From contig CAAGSD010000035.1 of NCBI GenBank assembly GCA_900772845.1, positions 25,228-89,227 of the forward strand: DNA of 64,000 nucleotides, written 5' to 3'. Shown piece by piece: positions 7,590-16,943 of this stretch. Under the pieces are notes generated by a model. The model worked only from the letters and a program-made list of their open reading frames with translations, ran no database searches and was not told where the DNA came from. The translations under genes and the position numbers were made by a program. Within the stretch, counting starts at the first letter, position 1. Each line of letters starts with the position of its first letter. This DNA comes from Lachnospiraceae bacterium. GTDB lineage: Bacteria > Bacillota > Clostridia > Lachnospirales > Lachnospiraceae.

Positions 7590-8557
7590 AGACACTTCTG
7601 CAGTCTGCCCTGACCGGCTGGACAACTTATACACAACAGGGAAAATCTGCGGCGCTTTTGCTATTGGCGATCGTATATCTTGGGTCTGTCCTGTGGGAAA
7701 AAATGAGAACATCCGGAAACGGGTGGAATGTGAAAAATGAAAACGGAGTGATCTGCTACGTATATGCAGTATTGATCACACTTGCCTGCATCTGTCCGGT
7801 GACGGCGCTGATCCTGATGAAATATCAGACGAATTTCTACTCCTATGTATGGATCTGGACAGCAGTACCGCAGACAGCGGTCATTGCCTGGGCATCGACG
7901 GATTTTCTATGCAGATTATGGCAGAAAAAGGAAGCATCGGGATATCTGCAAAAAGGGATTGCAACAGTACTCTTTGTGGGAATCCTGTTTTTAAGCGGGA
8001 ATCCGGTATCGGAATGGACCGCAGGCCAGACAGCACAGATCCCGGAATTTTCCCGGGAAGGGATGCAACAACAGGAAATATCCCCCTGGGATACACTGGA
8101 AACATTGACAGCTTATCATCAGTCAGAGACGGGGAACCGGGAATTCGGCCTGTGGGCACCCAAAGATATTATGGCGGCCGCCAGAGCTTATAGTGCATAT
8201 ATCCGGCCGGTCTATGGCAGAAGTATCTGGGATGCTTCCCTGGGAAGCTACTCTTTTGATACGTATGACACGTGGCAGGAGGATCTGTATCTGTGGATGA
8301 GCCATCTGGAGACCACCGGAGAGACAGAATATCTGCGTGTGGAGGAAACTACGGAGCAGAATGCTGCCAGAGATGCCGCCGCAGACAGCAAGGGCAGAAC
8401 CATAGATTTCGCCGCATGCCTTGACAGTGCCAGAGAAGCAGGAGTAGACTACATTTTATTGCCGGGCAGTCTGTCAGAGGAAGTACAGATGGAATTGCAG
8501 AAGACGGCAGACAGGGAATTACAGCCTTTAGGCGGGTGTTTCCTGATACAATTATAG
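7586..8557 (+). CDS. Membrane protein with C-terminal extracytoplasmic domain, partner of the preceding gene
   Basis: The 323-residue product has four or five membrane spans in its first ~150 residues. A soluble C-terminal portion of about 160 residues follows, with segments such as AYIRPVYGRSIWDASLGSYS and REAGVDYILLPGS. The DYILLP-type ending is typical of outward-facing domains at the end of large GT-C-like membrane proteins. The gene overlaps the previous one by four bases. Together the two would have the size and layout of one complete ~640-residue GT-C-like protein, which suggests a natural split gene. No catalytic motif is certain, so substrate and activity are unknown. Confidence 0.55.
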   Translation: MKTLLQSALTGWTTYTQQGKSAALLLLAIVYLGSVLWEKMRTSGNGWNVKNENGVICYVYAVLITLACICPVTALILMKYQTNFYSYVWIWTAVPQTAVIAWASTDFLCRLWQKKEASGYLQKGIATVLFVGILFLSGNPVSEWTAGQTAQIPEFSREGMQQQEISPWDTLETLTAYHQSETGNREFGLWAPKDIMAAARAYSAYIRPVYGRSIWDASLGSYSFDTYDTWQEDLYLWMSHLETTGETEYLRVEETTEQNAARDAAADSKGRTIDFAACLDSAREAGVDYILLPGSLSEEVQMELQKTADRELQPLGGCFLIQL

Positions 8558-8574
8558 ATCTATAAGTATAAGGA

Positions 8575-9345
8575 ATGGATACAATGGAACAGGATCTGAT
8601 CAGTATTGTGATCCCGGTATACCGGGCAGAACAATATATAGAAGAGACAATGGACTGTGTGCGTGCACAGACGTACGCTGACTGGGAACTGCTGCTGGTG
8701 GAGGATTGCGGTCCGGACCGCAGCAGACAGGTGATCGAGGAATATATACAGCGGACAGGGGAACACAGGATCCGGCTGCTGACCCACCCGCAGAATCTGG
8801 GAGCGGCAAGGGCACGCAATCTGGGAGTCAATGAGGCAAAAGGCCGATACCTGGCATTTCTGGATGCGGATGACCTGTGGGTGCCGGACAAGCTGGAAAA
8901 GGAGCTTACTTTTCTAAAGGAGAAGCAGGCAGCTTTTGTGTTCACCGGGTATGAATTTGCCGATGAGAACGGAAAGGGCACCGGGAAGATCGTACGGGTG
9001 CCTGCCACGATCAACTATAAAGAAGCTTTAAAAAACACCACGATTTTTACCAGTACCGTAATGTTTGATATGGAAAAGCTGTCCAAAGAGCAGCTGCAGA
9101 TGCCGCAGATCAAAAGCGAGGACACCGCTCTGTGGTGGAGAATACTGCGGGAAGGTACTGTAGCTTGTGGTTTGAACGAAAATTTGGTAAAATATCGGAG
9201 AGCAGGGAAATCCCTGTCATCAAATAAGCTGGAAGCTTTGCGCAGAATCTGGAATCTGTACCGCAAGGCGGAAGGCATGTCAGTGCCAAGCAGCGCCTGG
9301 CATTTCTGCTTCTGGGCGGTACGCGCCGTAAAACGCAGAGTATAG
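8575..9345 (+). CDS. GT2 family glycosyltransferase
   Basis: This 256-residue GT-A enzyme starts with LISIVIPVYRAEQYIEETMD, then LLVEDCGPDRS in place of the usual DDGS, LGAARARNLG, and the DxD-containing segment AFLDADDLWVPDKLE near residue 95. The KSEDTALWWRILREG segment is the acidic acceptor-site region seen in capsule GT2 enzymes. It has no membrane span and should work on the cytoplasmic face on a lipid-linked acceptor. Two in-frame ATGs (8575, 8584) are possible and neither has a strong ribosome site. It lies 17 bases after the membrane protein pair and 12 bases before the sugar-phosphate transferase. Confidence 0.9.
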   Translation: MDTMEQDLISIVIPVYRAEQYIEETMDCVRAQTYADWELLLVEDCGPDRSRQVIEEYIQRTGEHRIRLLTHPQNLGAARARNLGVNEAKGRYLAFLDADDLWVPDKLEKELTFLKEKQAAFVFTGYEFADENGKGTGKIVRVPATINYKEALKNTTIFTSTVMFDMEKLSKEQLQMPQIKSEDTALWWRILREGTVACGLNENLVKYRRAGKSLSSNKLEALRRIWNLYRKAEGMSVPSSAWHFCFWAVRAVKRRV

Positions 9346-9357
9346 GAGGAGTTTGTC

Positions 9358-10809
9358 TTGAATACAAACGGTAATTATTATGAAAACCGACTGCGGAGAA
9401 GGGAATCCTTTAAACGCCTGATCAATATAGGATTATCAGCGATCTGCCTGTTCCTGGAAATCGCTCTGTTTGCCTACATGTGGCAGTTCCACTTCCAGTT
9501 CCAGCTGGTAGATCCCCTGCAGAAGATCTGGTATCGTGGATTTTTGCTAGAAAACGGTATTTACAGTGTGATCCTGATCTTCTTTTCGGTGACCTACGGC
9601 GGCATGCGTCTGGGATACATGAAGAACACGGAGATCATATTCTCCCAGGTGTTTGCAACACTGATGGCGGATATGCTGATCTATGCGGAGCTGTGTATGA
9701 TGGCACGAAGCATTTTCCCGGTGGATATGTTCTTATTGATGGTAGTGCTGCAGATCATCGCAGTGATCATTTATGCCAATATTGCCAACAAGATCTATCG
9801 TACGGCATTCCCTCCGAGAGAACTGCTGTTGATCCATGGTGACCGTCCCATCGGGGATATTATCAACAAGTTTGAAAGCCGCAAGGATAAATACAAGATC
9901 ACCAAATGTGAGAACATTCAAAAAGGTGTTACAGAGCTGTGCTGGGAGATCCTGGAGGATTACAGAAATGGTGTGATCACAGCCGTGGTGATCTGGGATA
10001 TCAATGAAAAAGACCGTAATATCATATTGAAATTCTGCTATGCCAGATCCATCAGAGTCTATGTCATGCCTAAAATATCAGATGTTATTTTAGTGGGATC
10101 TGAGGAATTACACGTATTTGATACGCCGATCCTGCTGACCAGGGAATATTCCCTGAGCATGGAGCAGAGATTTATCAAGAGATCCATTGATGTGATCTGC
10201 TCCCTGATCCTGTTAGTAGTGACTTCTCCGCTCATGCTGCTGACGGCGATAGCGATCAAGCTGTATGACGGCGGCCCCGTACTGTACAAGCAGATACGGT
10301 GTACCATCGGACAGAAGGAATTCTATATTATGAAATTCCGGAGCATGCGCACTGATGCGGAAAAAGACGGTGTGGCAAGACTGGCGCAGAAGGGCGATAA
10401 GCGGATCACTCCCGTGGGAAAAGTCATCCGCAAGTGCCGTCTGGACGAGCTCCCCCAGCTGATCAATATTCTCAGAGGCGATATGTCCTTTATCGGTCCG
10501 AGACCCGAGAGACCGGAGATCATTGCCCAGTACATGGAAGTGATGCCGGAGTTCGCTTTCCGTATGAAAGTAAAAGCAGGACTGGCAGGCTTTGCACAGG
10601 TGTATGGAAAATACAATACTTCCCCGTATGACAAATTAAAACTCGATTTAACATATATCGAAAACTATTCTGTATGGCTGGACCTGAAGCTGATGCTTCT
10701 GACCCTGAAGGTGCTGTTCTGGCCGGACAGCACAGAAGGCGTGGAAAGCGAACAGGTAACTGCTTTTAAGGCAGAGTACGATGGCCGTGCCGAAAAAGAC
10801 GATAATTGA
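9358..10809 (+). CDS. Undecaprenyl-phosphate sugar-phosphate transferase (polytopic, WbaP/CpsE-like)
   Basis: This 483-residue enzyme starts glycan assembly by moving a sugar phosphate from a nucleotide sugar to undecaprenyl phosphate. Four N-terminal membrane spans (about residues 21-145) are followed by a Rossmann-like region (about 155-265). The catalytic module from ~270 begins with the re-entrant helix KRSIDVICSLILLVVTSPLM, then KQIRCTIGQKEFYIMKFRSM, the Asp-Glu dyad D363/E364 in CRLDELPQL, and the GPRPERPE motif at 380-387. The start is TTG with AGGAGG at 9344-9349. Together with the Wzz- and EpsG-like genes downstream it defines a Wzy-type pathway. The sugar specificity cannot be read reliably. 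Confidence 0.93.
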   Translation: MNTNGNYYENRLRRRESFKRLINIGLSAICLFLEIALFAYMWQFHFQFQLVDPLQKIWYRGFLLENGIYSVILIFFSVTYGGMRLGYMKNTEIIFSQVFATLMADMLIYAELCMMARSIFPVDMFLLMVVLQIIAVIIYANIANKIYRTAFPPRELLLIHGDRPIGDIINKFESRKDKYKITKCENIQKGVTELCWEILEDYRNGVITAVVIWDINEKDRNIILKFCYARSIRVYVMPKISDVILVGSEELHVFDTPILLTREYSLSMEQRFIKRSIDVICSLILLVVTSPLMLLTAIAIKLYDGGPVLYKQIRCTIGQKEFYIMKFRSMRTDAEKDGVARLAQKGDKRITPVGKVIRKCRLDELPQLINILRGDMSFIGPRPERPEIIAQYMEVMPEFAFRMKVKAGLAGFAQVYGKYNTSPYDKLKLDLTYIENYSVWLDLKLMLLTLKVLFWPDSTEGVESEQVTAFKAEYDGRAEKDDN

Positions 10810-10823
10810 TCGGAGGAAAACAC

Positions 10824-12083
10824 GTGGAAGTAACCTATGGGAAGGAACCCTTTGATCTGCGGCTGACGATTTTACGCCTGTGCCGCAATTTATGGAAAAT
10901 ACTGGCTGTGACAGTGGTGGGAACACTGCTGTCCGGTGGCGGTTATTATGTCAAAAATGTGTTGCTGCAGCCCGATCCCGGGTATGCGGCTTCTTCCACT
11001 TATAAGGTAGAATATGTGGAGAACCCCAATGCAGCGGGAGCGTACTATATCAACGAGGCGACCTGGAACAGTCTGATCCATACCGGAGAGTTTCTGGATG
11101 GTGTGGAGAAACATCTGCAGGAAGCGTCTGCGCAGGGGAACGATAAAGCAGCAGAAGTACTGACCATGGGCAGAGAACAGTGGATCGCAACCATGTCGGC
11201 GACACTGCCCTCTGATTTCAGCATTCCTGTAACCCGGGCTGTTACACAGGATCCGGAGCAAAGCATTGCGCTGGCACATGCCGTGGAAGATACCATGTGT
11301 AATGAATTTGCGGAAAGCATCGTGGAAATCAACCGGATCAAGGTGCTGGATCCCGGAGACCGGGCGGAAGCGGTAGTGCCGGATGTGCGTCCGGTACGGG
11401 CAGTTATTCTGGCAGCGGTTCTTTCTTTATTTTTTGCAGTTGTGATCTTCCTGTTGTGGGAGATCTCGGGGGATGGCCTCTGGCTGCCGGCAACGCTGCG
11501 CAGACGCTATGGACTGCTGAGCCTCGGAACAGTAGAGAGTACAGAATTTACAGAAAATCTGAAATATACACTGGAAAAGGCAGTGAAAGGTAAGACTCCG
11601 GAGCAATCCGGTGAAGAGAAAGGCAGGGACTGCCTGCGTGTGGCAGTATGCGGAGCACTGCCGGATGTTGATCCGCAGGAGGTTGTAAACCGGTTATTGA
11701 CGATAGGTACAAATACCAACAATGCAGAGACGATGATAATCAGTGGCGTCCGGGTAGAATATACTGCGGTGCCCAGTCCCCTGTTAAGCCCGGAAAGCAC
11801 AGCAGCACTGCGTGGCTCGGATGCGGTATTATTGGCGGTACCGGCAGGCAGATATGTGGGAAAACAGCTGGAGGCAGTACTGGAAATACTGAAAACACAG
11901 GATTGTACGATAGCTGGAAGCATTTTGTGGAACGCAGACGAGGCTCTGATCCGGCAGTACTATTTCCTGCCCTGTGCACTGCAGGAGAAAGTAACCCCAT
12001 GGGAGAAAACTGTGGGAGACAGAAATCCTGCGGATAGTGCGCAGGAAAATAGTAAGAAAAACGATGGGGGGAAGCAGGCATGA
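10824..12083 (+). CDS. Wzz-type chain-length protein with a degenerate BY-kinase-like domain
   Basis: The 419-residue protein has two membrane spans, near residues 25-45 (LAVTVVGTLLSGGGYYV) and 190-215 (AVILAAVLSLFFAVVIFLLWEI). The extracytoplasmic loop between them is of the polysaccharide co-polymerase type. The cytoplasmic C-terminal ~190 residues resemble the fold of bacterial tyrosine kinases (RVAVCGALPDVDPQ, then LRGSDAVLLAVPAGRYVGKQL and ILKTQDCTIAGSILWN). They lack a Walker A motif and a tyrosine cluster, so ATP binding is unlikely. GTG 10824 is chosen because GGAGG lies seven bases upstream. The gene follows the phosphotransferase by 14 bases and overlaps the next by four. Confidence 0.75.
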   Translation: MEVTYGKEPFDLRLTILRLCRNLWKILAVTVVGTLLSGGGYYVKNVLLQPDPGYAASSTYKVEYVENPNAAGAYYINEATWNSLIHTGEFLDGVEKHLQEASAQGNDKAAEVLTMGREQWIATMSATLPSDFSIPVTRAVTQDPEQSIALAHAVEDTMCNEFAESIVEINRIKVLDPGDRAEAVVPDVRPVRAVILAAVLSLFFAVVIFLLWEISGDGLWLPATLRRRYGLLSLGTVESTEFTENLKYTLEKAVKGKTPEQSGEEKGRDCLRVAVCGALPDVDPQEVVNRLLTIGTNTNNAETMIISGVRVEYTAVPSPLLSPESTAALRGSDAVLLAVPAGRYVGKQLEAVLEILKTQDCTIAGSILWNADEALIRQYYFLPCALQEKVTPWEKTVGDRNPADSAQENSKKNDGGKQA

Positions 12084-12868
12084 AGGTAGAAATACTGGCA
12101 TCGGTGATGAATGCTTCTCTTCCAGAAACGGTACAACATATGAACTTGCAGTCCGACGCAGTGATCATCAATCAGTGCGACAGACTGGGACAGGAAGAAA
12201 TGCAGATATCTCAGGGGAACGGGAGAATCCGTTTCTACAGCTTCCCGGAGCGTGGCATCGGCAGAAGCCGGAACGAAGCCATCCTGCGGGCAGAAGGAGA
12301 CATCTGCCTTTTTTCGGATGAAGATATCATATATGAGGATGGATATGCGGAGGCAATCTGCAGGGAGTTCGAGCAAAATCCGCAGGCAGACATGATCATT
12401 TTCAATATTGCGGTGGAAGAAGAGCGCAGAACCTATCATATCACAGAGCGCAAGAGAGTCCGATGGTATAATTGTGGACGCTACGGAGCTGTCAGCTTTG
12501 CCATCCGCAGGGAAAGCCTGCTTCGCTCGGGCATTACGTATTCTCTGCTGTTCGGTGGCGGTGCGAAATACAGTAATGGCGAGGACAGCCTGTTTTTAAC
12601 ACAGTTCATCAATAAAGGGTACCGGGTCTACACCGCACCGGTGACCATCGGCAGAGAGGAAGCAGGGGAATCGACCTGGTTTCATGGTTATAATGAAAAG
12701 TTTTTCCATGACAGAGGAGTGCTGTATCACTATCTGTATGGAAAGCTCGCCTGGCCGCTTGCACTACGTTTTTTGTATGCACATAAAGGAACTCTGTGCG
12801 CAGAAGTAAGTATGCAGCAGGCAAAACAGTGGATGCAGGAAGGCATCCGGGAGGGGAAAACGATATAG
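12080..12868 (+). CDS. GT2-like glycosyltransferase
   Basis: The 262-residue protein starts atypically (VEILASVMNAS) but then shows INQCDRLGQEE and the GT-A core ERGIGRSRNEAILRAEGD, with FSDEDIIYEDGYAEAI supplying the acidic nucleotide-sugar site near residue 80. The segment GGGAKYSNGEDSLFLTQFIN (about 153-172) fits the acceptor-side acidic motif. It is a divergent member of the family and its specificity is unknown. The ATG overlaps the stop of the Wzz-like gene (ATGA), so the two are translationally coupled. Confidence 0.8.
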   Translation: MKVEILASVMNASLPETVQHMNLQSDAVIINQCDRLGQEEMQISQGNGRIRFYSFPERGIGRSRNEAILRAEGDICLFSDEDIIYEDGYAEAICREFEQNPQADMIIFNIAVEEERRTYHITERKRVRWYNCGRYGAVSFAIRRESLLRSGITYSLLFGGGAKYSNGEDSLFLTQFINKGYRVYTAPVTIGREEAGESTWFHGYNEKFFHDRGVLYHYLYGKLAWPLALRFLYAHKGTLCAEVSMQQAKQWMQEGIREGKTI

Positions 12869-12902
12869 CTTTTTCGGAAATATCGGTGGAAAGGAGGTTC
12901 CC

Positions 12903-14024
12903 ATGGAGAAGAGTGCACTGGTATATATTATATTAACAGCTGTTACGGTGGCATTCGGCTGCCTGGTACAAAACAGCGCATATACGGCCGGACGGCTGAA
13001 CGGCAGAATGACCACAGGGTGCAATCGTCAGCAGGCACGCAGCCATGTGGCGGAATTCGCTATCTTCTGTCTCCTGTCGGGGGTCTCAGCCTGCCGTATT
13101 GCCGTTGGCGGCGATTATTGGGTCTACTGGCTGAAGTTTCAGCTGATCGATCAGGGAAGACATGTCTCTTATGAAAAGGGATTTGTGTATCTGGTGAAAT
13201 TTTTCCATCTGATCTTCGGGGAAGGCTCTTATCTGCCGATTTTCGGTTTCTTTTCCCTGATCACGGTGTTCTTTTTCCTGAAAGCACTACATGATCAGGC
13301 GGACTGGTATGTATTTTCCCTGTTTCTCTTATTGACACAGGGCTTTTACTTTAATAGTATGAATTCAGTGCGATATTATTTTGCACTGGCACTGGCCATG
13401 TATGCGCAGAAATACGTACTGCGGGGAGAATACGGGAAATTTATTCTCTGGGTGCTCCTGGGCTGCACGATCCACAAATCGGTGCTGCTGGTGATCCCGG
13501 CGTACATCGTGGTGGATTTGCTGTCACGGGTCCGGTTGAAAAAATGGCATTATGTATTGGGCGGCGTATTGGTGCTGTCCCTGATCTTCGGACAGGATCT
13601 CTACCGCAGCATCATTTTCCGGTTCTATCCGTACTATAAGGATTCGATGTTCGACAACGGACAGCTGTCTTACGTCAACATTGCAAAATGCCTTGCGGTG
13701 CTGGTACTGTGTCTGATCTACTGGAAGGACAGCATCCGGGACAACCGTAGAAACCGTTACTACTTTTACCTGAATTTGGCAGGACTGCTGCTCTACGCCT
13801 GCGGATCTTTCGTTCCGGAAGTATCCCGTGTGGCATATTACCTGATCCAGGCACAGATCTTCCTGATTCCGGGAGTACTGAAGGATGCGCAAAAAGGATG
13901 GTTCCGGAACCTGTGTATCGCAGGCGTGGTCATGGCATATCTGGCATACTTTGCAATGCTGCTGCGGGGAATGTACGATGTGGAAATCCGGCTGCTGCCC
14001 TATTTGAACTGGATCTTTAACTGA
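12903..14024 (+). CDS. EpsG-family membrane protein, candidate Wzy polymerase
   Basis: The 373-residue protein has about ten membrane spans. It carries the EpsG-type signature around the third span: RIAVGGDYWVYWLKFQ, then EKGFVYLVKFFHLIFGEG, then MNSVRYYFALALAMYAQKY and GCTIHKSVLLVIPAYIV. EpsG/Wzy proteins join lipid-linked repeat units on the outer face of the membrane. AAGGAGG lies directly before the start. It sits among glycosyltransferases and after a phosphotransferase and a Wzz-like protein, giving the first locus a near-complete Wzy pathway, except that no flippase gene is seen there. Confidence 0.85.
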   Translation: MEKSALVYIILTAVTVAFGCLVQNSAYTAGRLNGRMTTGCNRQQARSHVAEFAIFCLLSGVSACRIAVGGDYWVYWLKFQLIDQGRHVSYEKGFVYLVKFFHLIFGEGSYLPIFGFFSLITVFFFLKALHDQADWYVFSLFLLLTQGFYFNSMNSVRYYFALALAMYAQKYVLRGEYGKFILWVLLGCTIHKSVLLVIPAYIVVDLLSRVRLKKWHYVLGGVLVLSLIFGQDLYRSIIFRFYPYYKDSMFDNGQLSYVNIAKCLAVLVLCLIYWKDSIRDNRRNRYYFYLNLAGLLLYACGSFVPEVSRVAYYLIQAQIFLIPGVLKDAQKGWFRNLCIAGVVMAYLAYFAMLLRGMYDVEIRLLPYLNWIFN

Positions 14025-14082
14025 TAATGTAATAGATTAAAACAAGAATTAATATTTTGATAATAAACAGAAAGGAAATGGA

Positions 14083-15567
14083 ATGAAAGTACTGTGGGTC
14101 TGCAACATTATGCTCCCGGCAATCGCCGAAGCACTTCATAGGGAAGCCTCTAATAAAGAAGGCTGGCTGTCAGGACTGCTGTCACAGGTGGCAGCGGAGA
14201 ATGACGGCAATATTGAGCTCGCAGTGGCATTCCCGGCACCGATGGACAGGGCAGAGGAAATCCCCTGGAAATTCTATGTGAACCTGCCCGGAACAAATGC
14301 CGATACTTCGGAGACAGCAACGCTGTGTGACGGAGATGGAGCGGAGAACAGCAGAAATATCACGTGTTATCCATTCCGTGAAGATACCGTGCACCCTGAC
14401 CAGTACCAGCCGGCACTGGAACCGGAATTCCGCAAGATCACAGAGGACTTTATTCCGGATGTGGTACACTGCTTTGGCACGGAATATCCCCATACGTTGG
14501 CAATCTGCCGTGTATATCCACGGAAAGAGCGGATCCTTTTGGGGATTCAGGGCATCTGTACCTTGTGTGCCGAGGCTTATTTTGCAGACATGCCGGAGCC
14601 GGAGATCGGGAAAGCAACCTTCCGGGATCTGGTGAGAAAAGATACACTGCGCAGCCAACGGCAGAAATTCGCCCGCCGGGGCATTATGGAACGGGAGGCC
14701 ATCGGCCTGGCGGGAAATATCACCGGCAGAACCGACTGGGACAGAGGCGTGACCACAGGCTGGAATCCCGGGGCGCAGTATTATACCATGAACGAGACCT
14801 TGCGTGGAACCTTTTATGAAGGGGCATGGGCGCCGGAAAATTGCGAACCCCATTCTATTTTCGTCAGTCAGGGGGATTATCCCCTGAAAGGATTGCACTA
14901 CCTGCTGAAAGCTCTGCCGCAGATCAGGGAGAGCTTCCCTGATGTACAGGTATATGTGGCCGGAAATGATCTGACCGCATACTGCACCTGGAAGCAGAAG
15001 CTGAAAATATCGGCATACGGGAAGTATCTGCGCAGCATTCTGAAAGAAGGCGGAATAGATGACAGGGTGCATTTTCTGGGCAGGTTGACAGCGGAAGAGA
15101 TGAAGAGCCGCTTTTTAATGAGCAATCTGTTCCTGTGCTGTTCTTCTCTGGAAAATTCCCCGAATTCTCTGGGAGAGGCCATGCTTTTGGGCGTTCCCTG
15201 TGTCAGCACTGAGGTGGGAGGCATTCCCAGTATGTTTGCGGGCGGAAAAGACGGCTTGTGGTGCATGGGACATCGGTTGGGAGAGGATCCGGAAGCGGAT
15301 GGAAAAAGCCGGAATAATGCGGCAGATGACAAAAAAAGTGAAAATAATAAAAATAACATGCGTAATAGTAAACGTGGACAGACGGCAGAATTGGAAAATA
15401 TTGTAAATTCCATGGCAGAATCCATCATGAAAATGTGGAGTGATCCGGAAAAAATGATGGAATACTCTAAAAATGCAAGAGAACATGCAAGAAAAACCCA
15501 CGATAAGAGACGCAATTTTGAAAAAATGCAGGAAATCTATGCAGAAATAGCGGGGAGAGAAGGATGA
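14083..15567 (+). CDS. GT4 family glycosyltransferase
   Basis: The 494-residue GT-B enzyme opens with KVLWVCNIMLPAIAEALH, typical of GT4 proteins. Its C-terminal donor-binding half has IFVSQGDYPLKGLHYLLKAL, RVHFLGRLTAEEMK and the E-x7-E region LENSPNSLGEAMLLGVPCV. After GGIPSMFAGG there is an unusual charged, low-complexity insert of about 45 residues (GEDPEADGKSRNNAADDKKS onwards) before the final helix. This looks like expansion by replication slippage in a surface loop. The gene follows a 58-base AT-rich gap and overlaps the next gene by four bases. Acceptor and donor sugars are unknown. Confidence 0.88.
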   Translation: MKVLWVCNIMLPAIAEALHREASNKEGWLSGLLSQVAAENDGNIELAVAFPAPMDRAEEIPWKFYVNLPGTNADTSETATLCDGDGAENSRNITCYPFREDTVHPDQYQPALEPEFRKITEDFIPDVVHCFGTEYPHTLAICRVYPRKERILLGIQGICTLCAEAYFADMPEPEIGKATFRDLVRKDTLRSQRQKFARRGIMEREAIGLAGNITGRTDWDRGVTTGWNPGAQYYTMNETLRGTFYEGAWAPENCEPHSIFVSQGDYPLKGLHYLLKALPQIRESFPDVQVYVAGNDLTAYCTWKQKLKISAYGKYLRSILKEGGIDDRVHFLGRLTAEEMKSRFLMSNLFLCCSSLENSPNSLGEAMLLGVPCVSTEVGGIPSMFAGGKDGLWCMGHRLGEDPEADGKSRNNAADDKKSENNKNNMRNSKRGQTAELENIVNSMAESIMKMWSDPEKMMEYSKNAREHARKTHDKRRNFEKMQEIYAEIAGREG

Positions 15568-16877
15568 AGCTTGTATTTGTGTCGAACTACTTTAATCACC
15601 ATCAGCTGTCCTTCTGCGATGCGCTGTATGAACTGCTGGAAGGAAGCTTCCGGTTCCTGCAGACACAGCCCATGGAGGAAGAACGGATCAGAATGGGTTG
15701 GCAGGCCGAAGAGAGACCGTATGTATGCTGTCTGTCAGAGAATTCCGGAGAGGATGTTCAACGTCTGATTTTAGAAGCAGATGTGGTGATCTTCGGCGGC
15801 TGCGATGACGAGAGTTATATTCAGCAACGATTAGTGGCGGGAAAACCGATTTTCCGTTATAATGAACGTATGTATAAGGAAGGACAGTGGAAAGCGGTCT
15901 CTCCCAGGGGGCTGATCCAAAAGTATAAGGATCACACCAGATACCGCAAAGCACCTGTATATTTCTTGTGCGCAGGAGCTTATGTCCCCTGCGATTATGC
16001 ATTGATCCATGCCTATCCCGGGAAAATGCTGCGCTTTGGATATTTTCCGGAGACAAAAGAGTATGCCAAAGGACAGCCCTTTGACCGGAAACAGCCGGGG
16101 AGTATCCTATGGGCGGCCCGGATGATCGACTGGAAGCATCCGGAGCTGCCGGTCAAGACTGCTGCTTATTTAAAGGAACATCTGCAGGGAGTTCCCTTTC
16201 AGATGAATATCATCGGCGGCGGAGAATTGGAAGAAGAGATGCACCGGCTGGCAGAAGAACTGCAGGTGACAGATGTGGTAAGCTTCCTGGGATTCCGTGA
16301 TCCGGAGGAAGTGCGGACTGCCATGGAAGAGTCACAGATCTACCTCGTCACCAGTGACCGTAAGGAAGGCTGGGGCGCTGTGGTAAACGAAGCCATGAAC
16401 AGTGGCTGTGCGGTGGTGGCGGATCATATGATCGGCGCAGCTCCTTATCTGATCCGGCAGGAGGAAAACGGCCTGATGTACCGGGACGGCTGTGAAGAAG
16501 AGTTATTCCACACTGTGGAACAGCTGCTCCGGGATCCTGAGAAATGCCGGAGACTGGGAGAAGCAGCACAGCGCAGCATTACCACGGTGTGGAATGCCCA
16601 GACTGCGGCGGAGCGGCTGGTGAGACTTTGCAGAGAACTGGGATTTTTGCCGACAAAGCAGGAAAATGCGGACATGCTCTCCAATGCAATCGGCGCGGAA
16701 ATGCAAGCAACAGGCTCAGAACCGGTGCCAGCAGCAAATAACCGCAGCAGTATAAGTAGTACAAATGGTACAATACCGGCCCCTGCGATTCCACAGCTGT
16801 GGGCGGATGGCCCCTGCTCCCCTGCCCCGGTGATCCCGGAACGGAAAATGTACAGTACATGCATGCAGAGACAATAG
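15564..16877 (+). CDS. GT4 family glycosyltransferase with a low-complexity tail
   Basis: The 437-residue protein begins KLVFVSNYFNHHQLSFCDAL. Its GT4 donor-site features are ILWAARMIDWKHPELPVKTA, VSFLGFRDPEEVRTAMEES, and SDRKEGWGAVVNEAMNSGCA, which contains the E-x7-E motif. The folded enzyme seems to end around residue 370. The remaining ~65 residues are a Ser/Thr/Asn/Pro-rich tail (SSISSTNGTIPAPAIPQL and on) with no recognisable domain. The start overlaps the previous stop by four bases. The tail is followed by an A-rich degenerate repeat before the next gene. Confidence 0.88.
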   Translation: MKLVFVSNYFNHHQLSFCDALYELLEGSFRFLQTQPMEEERIRMGWQAEERPYVCCLSENSGEDVQRLILEADVVIFGGCDDESYIQQRLVAGKPIFRYNERMYKEGQWKAVSPRGLIQKYKDHTRYRKAPVYFLCAGAYVPCDYALIHAYPGKMLRFGYFPETKEYAKGQPFDRKQPGSILWAARMIDWKHPELPVKTAAYLKEHLQGVPFQMNIIGGGELEEEMHRLAEELQVTDVVSFLGFRDPEEVRTAMEESQIYLVTSDRKEGWGAVVNEAMNSGCAVVADHMIGAAPYLIRQEENGLMYRDGCEEELFHTVEQLLRDPEKCRRLGEAAQRSITTVWNAQTAAERLVRLCRELGFLPTKQENADMLSNAIGAEMQATGSEPVPAANNRSSISSTNGTIPAPAIPQLWADGPCSPAPVIPERKMYSTCMQRQ

Positions 16878-16879
16878 CA

Positions 16880-16935
16880 AACAGTAGTCGAAGAAATAGA
16901 AATCGAAACAATAGAAACCGAAACAGAGACAAGAG
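16880..16935 (+). repeat. A-rich degenerate short repeat between glycosyltransferase genes
   Basis: The stretch holds about four imperfect copies of a unit like AATAGAAACCGAAAC in tandem, continuing the slippage-prone character of the 3' end of the preceding gene. It ends in the ribosome site of the next gene. No coding role is seen. Confidence 0.5.
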
Positions 16936-16943
16936 GAACCAGC

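Noticed and set aside
16880..16935. CRISPR-like tandem repeat
   Set aside because: The units are ~15 bases, degenerate and have no unique spacers; it is a simple A-rich repeat.
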